Below, in pieces: positions 33,050 through 41,188 of a DNA stretch of 41,188 bases; the first letter of the stretch is position 1; every line of letters begins with the position of its first letter. A program made the position numbers and the translations under genes. The stretch spans positions 22,263 to 63,450 of the forward strand of contig NW_022985563.1 in NCBI RefSeq assembly GCF_010093815.1, in the 5' to 3' direction. This DNA comes from Pseudovirgaria hyperparasitica. Lineage: Eukaryota; Ascomycota; Dothideomycetes; Acrospermales; Acrospermaceae. The notes beneath the pieces were generated by a model. The model saw only the letters and a program-made list of their open reading frames with translations, did no database searches and was not told where the DNA came from.

Positions 33050-34516
33050 ATGATTTTCCATGCCCGTACATTGTTCCAGCTGCGAACGCCAGTCTTGCAT
33101 AGATCTCGTCTTATCGTAGTACCTTTCATAGATCGCGCAGGCCGTGTTACATCGCGCTACATGTCATCTACGGCTGCCCCGTTCGAAGAAGAGAGGGAGG
33201 AGGGTTTCGCAAAATTCTACCCGATGACCTTAGGTGAAGTCATACATGAAAAGTATAAGGTCGTGGCAAAACTCGGCTTCGGATCTACAAGTACTATATG
33301 GTGCTGTCGTAACCTGGCGTAAGTGAACATTATGGTTGTGAGTCAGGTGGAGCGTACATTGACTAGCTAGCCCAGGACGAATACATATACCGCACTGAAG
33401 ATCTATGCCCACGACTTGATCGCAGAAGATGATATTCATAATGAGACTGCTATCTACAAACACCTCAGTACCGCGGGGAACCCCGATCATCCTGGCAAGA
33501 AGTACGTCCGAACTATTCAGGATTCCTTCTTTATCACAAGCAGAATGGGGAATATCCATCAATGCTTGACTCATGAGGTTCTTTCCAACGATATATTGAA
33601 CCTCCGACATATTCACCCAGATCGTAAGATGCCCGAGGCATTGCTGAGGTCGATATTGTTACATTTGCTGCTCGCGCTAGATTTTCTGCATAGCGAGTGC
33701 CATGTCATTCACACAGGTCGGTTGACACCTTTGCTATGCGTTAGAGCGTACTAATAGTTTGTTAGATATCAAAGAAGAGAACATTTTACTAGGTCTGGTC
33801 GATTCATCTATTCTGGACCAACTGGACACCCAAGAAATTGCGACATCGAGCCTTTATCAAACTGTCAATGGATATAATATATATAGAAGCGTAAGGTTTG
33901 GTATTCCAACCACGTTTGGCCGCCCGATCCTGTGCGATTTTTCTCTCGCTCGGCACGGACAGGTTAAGCACTGTCATGACATCCAGCCAGATCCCTACAG
34001 GGCGCCGGAGGTTATCCTAGAGATACCCTGGGGCTACGCTGTGGATATATGGAATGTCGGAGTTATGGTGCGAGGCCATCTACATTAGCTACAATCATGA
34101 AACTAATAAGAGCCTCTAGGTCTGGGATATGTTTGAAAATAGACATATGTTCAACGGGCATGATCCCAAGACTGGAAAGTATGAGAATCGCTTCCACCTT
34201 GCTAGTATAGTTGGTCTTCTAGGCCCTCCTCCCCTAGAATTTCTTCAGCGGAGCGAGTATAGCTCTGTATACTTCGATGATAGAGGTAAGTATTCAATTC
34301 TAAGGAATTGCGTCGGCCAATCTAATATATACGATAGGTAATTGGAAGTGTGTTAATCCCGTCTCACCTATATCGTGGGATGATATTCAGAGGAATCCCG
34401 ATATTACTAATAAAAAAGGCTTTATTGACTTCATCCGTAAAATGCTCCAGTGGAAGCCAGAATCGAGAGCGTCAGCCTCTGAGCTACTAGAAGACCGATG
34501 GCTACTTGGAATGTAA
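33050..34516 (+). CDS. SRPK-like serine/threonine kinase, 418 aa, five exons, DFS in place of DFG
   Basis: A member of the fungal SRPK-like kinase group, related to kinases of SR splicing factors but expanded and variable in Pezizomycotina. Exons: 33050-33318, 33376-33716, 33766-34067, 34120-34285, 34338-34516; introns of 49-57 bp, several with ACTAAT branch sites, one with a weak GTGCGA donor. The P-loop is [10 protein letters not shown], the ATP lysine ALK (K98), the catalytic loop HTDIKEEN (D204, N209, formed across intron 2), then DFSLAR (261-266), [14 protein letters not shown], and [15 protein letters not shown]. The C-terminal end is [21 protein letters not shown]261 is kept but the DFG glycine is Ser263. 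The first 45 residues are Arg-rich and acid-poor, like a mitochondrial presequence. It is the last gene before the right repeat block. Confidence 0.82.
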
Positions 34517-34936
34517 AAAGTAGATACGTATCTTACTTCTATAACTTAATTAGATACTAGTAGATTATTATCTATAGATCTATATCTTCTCTAGTCTATA
34601 TAGAAAAGAACTATAAGTTCTCTTTAAATATATAACTTCTTATTAGTTCTCTTATATAGTATTATATAGTAGAATAGGTCTATATAATACTTATAATGAA
34701 TTCTTTAATAGCTATATTTAATAACTAATATCTATAGAAGTCTATAAATATAAAGAAAAGCTAAATAGTTAAATATTAGTAATAGAAAGTATATATATTA
34801 AAATAAGTAAGGAAACGTCCTTCTTAAGTATTAAGGATAGAGTTATTATATCTTAGTTAAGTATTCATTAATTGCTAGCTACTTCATAGAATCTACGGCT
34901 ATATATATAGGATCTTTAGTCCGTGGTTCTTACCGT
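34517..34936. other. TA-rich relic between the kinase gene and the right repeat arm
   Basis: About 420 bp of TA-rich sequence with no gene. A stretch near 34575-34605 (ATCTATATCTTCTCTAGTCT) resembles the LINE 3' UTR read on the minus strand, so an old LINE fragment may be present, but the match is short. Confidence 0.4.
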
Positions 34937-36799
34937 TATCTATAAGAATAGGGTTATTAGATAGTAGTATAGTTAGATAGAACAATGGGGTGTATTCTAT
35001 TATAGAACGAATTACTACTAAACCCTTTTAGTAGGAATCCGAGAGTATATATATAAAGGGACGCCGATCTATCTAGTACGTAACTATTTACTACCCTTTA
35101 CGTTACCTTCTAACTCTATTAGCTAAGATATATATAGATTAGGTCCTATCTAAGGCTAAGTTCTAATAATTATCCCTTCTCTCTAGGAAGCTACCCTTAG
35201 CGACCTAGATTATTATCTATCTCTATATCCCTATTCTAAGTCTCGTAAGACCTTAGTCGTTCTCTATGCTTTATCTTAGATACTTACTAATATTTACTAA
35301 TCTAAGATTTATATAAGCGTTTTCCTAATAAACTAGATTTTATCCATCTTAACTTCTTATATAGGTAAGATTACCTAATTAGGCCTAGCGTATTATGTAA
35401 TATAATTAGATAAGCCTAGGTACTACCTATATTAAAATCTTTTCTTAGAAATATTCCTTTCTTTAAAAAACTTCTTAACTCTTTATAGAGTTTTTTAGAT
35501 TATTAGATATATCACCCGATCCTTATAGATATAGATTTATATAGATTTACTATAATTTAGTACGATTTATATAATTTACTAATTTTCGTGCCGTCCTTAG
35601 CTAGTAATAATATAATTTATAATAATCCGTATAAATTAATAATAATTATAATATAGTTTCCCGAAATCTTAATGCTCTAAAGTAATTAGCGCGGAAATAG
35701 GCGCCTTTAAATAATCCCTATCTTATATACGTTACCGATATATCGAAAGCTATTAATCTACCCTAACCTAGGCCGGGCTCTAATAATCTAGCTATATATT
35801 ATTATAGTTATCGCTTTCTATCGTATATTACTTACGGTAGTACTAAATCTATAATATACGGTACTTATATAACTAAGAAGCGTTATTACTTATAGATATT
35901 TAAGTAAGTTCGAAGAACTTTACGTAGATTTACTTATATTAGTATAGATTACTACTAGGCCTCTAGTAACCCCTACTAATAAGGAGTATAGTACTACTAA
36001 TCGTAACGCCTTAGAGAAGGCTTTCTACGAGCTATATACCTAAGGTAAGGGTTACGCCTAGGAGTACGATTCTAATAAGATCCGTAAGGATTTATTAGAA
36101 TCTACTATAGCTATTATTACCGTAATTACTAGGTAATATCGTTTTTCTTAAATTATTATAGATTCTTACTAATATATATTAATCTCTATAATAGTGCTAA
36201 AATCTCTACTACTTCGGACTTCTTTCTATATACTAGTAATATTAGAATTCCTAGAAAAGGTTCTAGTAAAAAGGCTAAGGTTTCTTCCTCGCGCGTGCTA
36301 AAGAGCTATAAATTTAGGGAAGATAGCTCTAATCTAGAAGTTTCTATACTAAAGGTATATAGTTCTATACCGATCGTTAAATCTTTTTACTAATTTATAT
36401 AATTCTTAGCGTGCCCGCGCTAGTCCGTCCCTCTCTATCCCAGGTCCCGCCGCTCCGTAGGTTTCTATAGAGGAGTTTATAGCTATAAGGCGCGCTATAT
36501 AGAATTTATAGCGTCGGAATAAAAGGCTAGAGACTTATATTATAAAGCTCTATACTATACTAAATAAGAACTAGCGGAAGGAATTAGACGTAACTATCGC
36601 GGTAATTAGTACTTCTACTCCTACTCCGACTTAATCGGTTTAGATCTATACTAATTAGTACTAATATATCTCTTTTATCTAGCGTTTTTGGTTTTTCGGT
36701 TTTAATTTTAAAGCGATCTTACTTCTTCTAGATAGATTAGTACAAGTTTATATAGATCTATATAGATCTTTATATTTTCTTTTAGCTTTCTTAATTTTA
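34937..36799. repeat. Right arm of the 1.86-kb inverted repeat
   Basis: Reverse complement of 1-1864, colinear with almost no length difference. The inner end TATAAGAATAGGGTTATTAG also begins the short relic at 26491. If this is the LTR of the adjacent minus-strand chromovirus, the TA ends could be RIP-changed TG...CA. Alternatively it is another element: the plus strand at about 36006-36600 looks like decayed coding sequence (for instance GFYRGVYSYKARYIEFIASE at about 36460) and runs opposite to the chromovirus. The second LTR needed to decide is outside the window. Confidence 0.85.
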
Positions 36800-37144
36800 T
36801 CTTTCTTTAATAATAACTTCTTTAATCTCTTTAGTAATCTATACTAATCTATACCGATCGGCACCGATTTTCGATGTCTATTTCTCTTAGTAAATCATTT
36901 TTCTAAGTCTCTTTTTTAGTTAAATTTTTTAAAGTTCTAAGTTTAAACTTTCTAAGGAAGTTTCTTAATTCCTTAGAATGTTTTAAAGATCTATATCTCT
37001 TTTACCTTCTTCCTTTTAGGCGGCCGTCCTTAGCACTAAACTATACTAAAAAATATCGAATTACCGTACTTTAGTATAATTCTCTACGATTCCGCGGCTT
37101 CCTTTACTAATTACTACTTATATACTAATATCGCTACTTTACTA

Positions 37145-37260
37145 ATGTTTATTATAGGTTCCTAAGTATCTTCGTTAGGATTATATTCTTTCTAATAAAT
37201 TTTATATAGCCACGTACCATCTTTAGCGCGTTACTAGCTAAGTATCTACTTAACTTTATA
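37145..37260 (-). pseudogene. Chromodomain remnant of the chromovirus
   Basis: The minus strand reads VK*ILS**RAKDGTWLYKIY*KEYNPNEDT*EP, matching the conserved chromodomain pattern of fungal chromoviruses, with Trp and Gln or Arg codons turned into stops. It follows the integrase and marks the end of the polyprotein. Confidence 0.7.
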
Positions 37261-37944
37261 GATATCTATATCTTCTTACGTAACTACTTTATATAGTATC
37301 TATTTAGAATAATCTGGTAATAATAAGGTATGAAATGGCTCGAGAAGCGTAATATGGAATATATTATATATCTTTAATATAGAAGGGAGTTATAACTCGT
37401 ACGCCTAGTTATTAATTATATAAGTAATCTTATATAGACCTATTATTATATAGTTAAGCTTCTTCTTTGGCCTAATACTATAAATATTCTTACTATTTAG
37501 TAAAACTTTATCCCTAACATTAAAGATCATAGGTTTTCTACCCTTATTATAGTACGATTTACTATAATTCATAGTATCTTATAGTAACTTTATAATACTT
37601 CTTTACGTTTAGAATAGTTCTATAGTAATTTCTATTACTTTAATATTAGGTCGTTCTACTTTAAACTAAGTCCCTAAGAACTATATATTATGGTTCTAAC
37701 CGAAGTTTACTTCGAACGGACTTACGTAGGTTAACGTATATCGGCTATTATTATACGCGAATTCCGCGATATAGACTAACCTTAGCTAGTTATCCTACTT
37801 ATAGTTATAATATACGCGTAAATACACCTCGACTATCTAATTCTACCGCTCCGTCTATCTATCTATTTATAGGTAGAACGTAGTACTAAGTTTCCGCTTA
37901 ATTCCTAGCGTATAGTAGAAATCCTTCTAAAATTTAGACATTAT

Positions 37945-38184
37945 CTACGGACCTCTATCCGAAACTATACTATTTAGTATACCGTAGAGCCGGACTATAT
38001 TATAGAGTAGTATATCTATAAGATCCGGTGCTTGGATCGTCTTCCTTATAGGGATATAGTATAATATCTTTATAAATCTATCTAGAACTATAAGTAAACT
38101 ATTATAAATATACCTAGAATACTTACTTAGGGGTAGATCTATGATAAAATCCATCGATAATTCCTTCCATGCCTCCTTTAGCAT
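37945..38184 (-). pseudogene. Integrase core fragment of the chromovirus, open for 79 codons
   Basis: The longest unbroken reading frame of the ruined polyprotein. It contains WKELSMDFIIDLPLS, with the first catalytic Asp of the retroviral integrase triad, then VLDRFIKILYYIPIRKTI, and ends SIVSDRGP, which carries the second catalytic Asp. The upstream zinc-binding part (YNVCQYTKVYRHLPYSEL on the minus strand above 38184) is also readable but with a ligand Cys lost. Continuity past 37945 is broken by stops. It is not an independent gene. Confidence 0.85.
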
Positions 38185-40769
38185 AGATAATAGCCTTAAT
38201 TCGCTATATGGTAAGTGTCTATATACTTTCGTATACTGGCAAACGTTATACGTTTTTATATAGTCTTTTATATATTTATAAAGACCCGGCTAGTCGTACG
38301 TCCTTCGGATTAAATCGACCGTCCTTATAACGCTAAAGTACCCTACTAACACGTAATCGTACTATTCCCTTAAAATATCGATTTATAAGCCGCCTTCCGG
38401 TATATAGAGTTGGCCTTAGAAGTAGATCGCGTCTAATTATCGTTCCTACCTTAATAACCACGGTAGATCTATAGCGCTTCCTTTTATACTTATAACTTTC
38501 TTTACTAATATATTAGAATTCTAGGTAGATTTAATTAAGTCTTTAAGGGTTTTCTTAGTTTCTTAGACGTTTATTTAGATTACTTAATACCCGCTCTAAT
38601 TCCCGCGGAGAATCGCCGAAAGTGTCCTAGCTTCTAGTATTCTATTAGATAACTAGTCTTATAGTATCTAAAGTATAGTATAGTCTAAATTACACCAACT
38701 ATCTACATCATTCTATAACAATTTCTTATAATCTTTATACCGCGATAGAGGATTAGCTTTATTCTCTCTTCTAGCTTTATATAAGATTTTAAAGTTAAAT
38801 ATTAATATCTACTTAGCCTAACGTACTTATCGGCGATTAAGGACCTTAGTTAATATAAAGTAACATAGATTTACATAATCCAATAATAATTCAATCTAAT
38901 ATACAGAGCCTTCTAAATAATATCACTATTACTTAAAACTCTTAATAATTATAAGTAGTTCCTAGTCATGCGTGTTATAACGCGTCTCTATATCCGCTAT
39001 TTTACGGGAAAAGAAAGCGACCGGGTGCTATTACACCTTGTCTTTCGTATCTTTATACGGTTAACTAATAATTCTAGTAATTACGAATTCTAATATGTTA
39101 GTTTTAACCTAAATATACTTCTTAGGATTAAAATACCTAAGAATCGGCGTAGTTATAAAGTAATTCTTTAATAATTAGAACGTATCTTACGCTTCTAGCG
39201 TTAACTATATCTTAACTAACTTAGCTTTACGCTATGCTCGCCTACCTATAGAGATTTTACTACTATTCTCTATAAGTTTATTAAGCGGCGCTATAATTCG
39301 TAAGAAGTCTATAATGAATTTATAATAATAGTTTACGAAACCTATAAATGTTCTAATTTAACGTATAGTAGTAGGTTCTAGCTATTCTATAATGGTCTTT
39401 ACACGCTCCGGCTCTATTTTTAGGCCGCTATATATAATAATAAAGCCGAGAAACCGAACTTCTTATTAGTGAAACTTGTATTTAGATAATTTTACGTAGA
39501 GTTTATACTACCTTAGACAATTTAGCACCGATTTCATATGTTCTTTATAATCCTATATACTATTAGAGTAAATTAGTATATTATTAAGATAAACTACGTA
39601 AATCACGTTAAGTAATCCTACGAGTATAGTATTAATATATCCTTAGAACGCTCCTAGCGCATTTATTAGCCCGAATGGTATAATAGTATACTTAAAATAA
39701 CTATATCTAGTCCGAAATGTGGTTTTCTACTCATCTCCGCGACGAATTTAAAGCTAGTAATATATATCTTATAAATCTAGCTTCGTAAAGTACTTTACCT
39801 TTATTAATTAGTCTAAAGATTTACTAACTAGCGGTAATAGATAACGATTCTTCTTAGTTACCGTATTTAGTATCTAATAGTCGACGTATAGACGTAAACT
39901 TCCGTCTTTCTTCTTTACAAAGAGAATAGATGCGCTAGCTAATAATATACTACGACGTATCTAGCCTCTTCTAAGGTATTCTTCGATATATTTATAAAGA
40001 ACTTCGAGTTCTAGTCTCGAAAGTAGGTAAAGTAGACTATAAGGGACGTCTACTCCCTCTTTAAGCTTAATCTTTAGCTTATACGGCCCGTAATTAGGGA
40101 GAAGTAACGTATCTTCTACCGAAAACATATCCGTATACTACGAATATATATCGGGTAGCGTGTCTTTGCCCTAATTATTACTATCGTCCTTATCTTTATT
40201 AATGATTAATAAGGATATAAGATAGATTAGCGATAATTAGGTCCGTACGGCGAGGTTCTATGCCTTCTTACTAATAGTTACGACTTACTAGTATAATTTA
40301 CTATAGTATCGTCGGAACGTTAATATCTCCTTCTAAAAATTAAGGATAGGGTTTAGGCGTCTAAGCTAAGGCATCCCTAGAATTATATTCTATTAGCTAA
40401 TATTAGCCACGATGAATTTATTAGACATCTACTATTTTATTATCTTCGAGTTATGAACTTTGTAATTCGTTATAGCTTTACCTAAAGTTCTAACTTTATA
40501 TCTATTAACTATAATAGTTTGGCTAACTTTACTAAGATTATATAATAATCTATACTCCTTTACGAGAATCGATAAAATATAGTTATCTTCTATACTAGTA
40601 TCCACGAGGGCCTATATAGTTTTATTACTATTTACTATAGGTAATAATACTTTTAGTAATATTAGGTCTTTACTTACCGGAAGGCGCTACGGCTCCTCCT
40701 AAGTATATATAATTTAGCTAAGGACGCGGTTAGGTCTCGTGTACTAGTCTATTCTTTTTTTGGATTCTT

Positions 40770-40811
40770 ATAGTTAGGCGAAATATATCCTATTTCTCTA
40801 TACTTATAGTA
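40770..40811 (-). pseudogene. Gag zinc-knuckle remnant with all ligands changed to Tyr
   Basis: The minus strand reads RYYKYREIGYISPNYK. The four Tyr at the CX2CX4HX4C spacing sit exactly where three Cys and one His are expected. Each Tyr codon is one RIP-type transition from Cys or His. Confidence 0.7.
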
Positions 40812-41188
40812 ACGAAGTGCGCTATAATCCTACTATTTTACGATAGGCGTTATATTTAAGCCTATATCTTATTCTTTTCCGCGTTAAGAAGCACCGCCTT
40901 AATTATTTCGGTGTCCTCTTAACGCGTTTCTACCCCGATTTACGCTCTTCTAGCGCTAATCGCGGTAAGGTTACTCTTAATCGAACGTATTCGATTGACC
41001 TCGTTTCTAACCTATATAGGGTTCGTTAGTTTTACCTAGAGAGCCGCGTTCCTTAAGGATGCGGTAGTATTTATTAGCTTTCTCCTCTAATTCGTGTAGA
41101 TAGTTAAAACTTAATAATACTATTTCTAGTCTTTCGCGGATTAACGGAAGTAGCACTTCGCGAAACTAGAATATACGAATATTTTCCT

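Larger units (their letters stand above)
36800..41188 (-). mobile_element. Ty3/gypsy chromovirus, RIP-mutated, 5' end beyond the window
   Basis: Domains in gypsy order on the minus strand: Gag zinc knuckle remnant (about 40811-40770), reverse transcriptase (about 39960-39450, with RTRYSYFKYTIIPFGLINAL at about 39714-39656 and VYLNNILIYS at 39594-39565), RNase H (HPVAFFSRKIADIETRYNTH, about 39027-38960), integrase (about 38260-37900), and a C-terminal chromodomain remnant (about 37260-37145, with RAKDGTWLYKIY and KEYNPNEDT). Many in-frame TAA/TAG codons and the Asp-to-Asn change of the RT active site make it dead. Protease should lie near 40.4-40.7 kb but I could not read it safely. A purine-rich stretch on the minus strand at about 37016-36991 is a candidate polypurine tract. 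Confidence 0.85.

Noticed and set aside
10504-34516. A biosynthetic or defence gene cluster across the island
   Set aside because: The genes are mostly conserved housekeeping genes with unrelated roles. No backbone enzyme, transporter set or defence domain is present.
1-41188. tRNA or rRNA genes and CRISPR arrays
   Set aside because: I looked for tRNA B-box-like sequence in intergenic regions and found no convincing one. The tandem repeats present are adjacent units without spacers, and the organism is a eukaryote.

Overview
The window is nuclear DNA of a filamentous ascomycete (Pezizomycotina). The genes are of ordinary base composition, have short introns of about 47-193 bp with GT-AG borders and CTAAY-type branch sites, and include a fused Nup98-Nup96 gene, a fungal Opi1 and a fungal SRPK-like kinase. 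Around them lie very TA-rich stretches full of retroelement relics whose codons are broken almost only by C-to-T and G-to-A changes. This is the mark of repeat-induced point mutation (RIP). A dothideomycete is my best guess for the class, at low confidence.

Layout. (1) 1-10440 is a repeat block. It holds one arm of a 1.86-kb inverted repeat (1-1864). Next comes a Tad-like LINE (A) that is split by a younger, oppositely oriented LINE (B, 4334-7698) with a perfect 17-bp target-site duplication. A third, internally deleted LINE (C) follows. (2) 10504-34516 is a gene island of nine protein genes: an APH-like phosphotransferase, the phospholipid repressor OPI1, an unnamed mitochondrial protein, NUP145, farnesyl diphosphate synthase (ERG20), a WDR89-like WD40 protein, SDHC/SDH3, APC8/CDC23 and an SRPK-like kinase. 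Seven of these are conserved housekeeping or regulatory genes. The APH-like gene and the kinase belong to expanded, variable fungal families and sit at the two edges, next to the repeats. A small relic (LINE tail plus LTR-like fragment) at 26.4-27.0 kb interrupts the island. (3) 34517-41188 holds the other arm of the inverted repeat and a RIP-ruined Ty3/gypsy chromovirus on the minus strand, running out of the window.

The genes do not form one pathway. OPI1 (inositol and phospholipid control) and ERG20 (isoprenoids and sterols) both concern lipids, and SDHC and the unnamed protein are mitochondrial, but the arrangement looks like ordinary ascomycete synteny. I reconstructed intron-exon structures by joining conserved motifs in phase. 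I found no tRNA, rRNA, CRISPR array or clear new defence or metabolic system. The most informative items are the nested LINE with its exact duplication, a conserved hairpin in the LINE 3' region, two identical ICRE-type motifs upstream of OPI1, and inverted repeats flanking the whole gene island.
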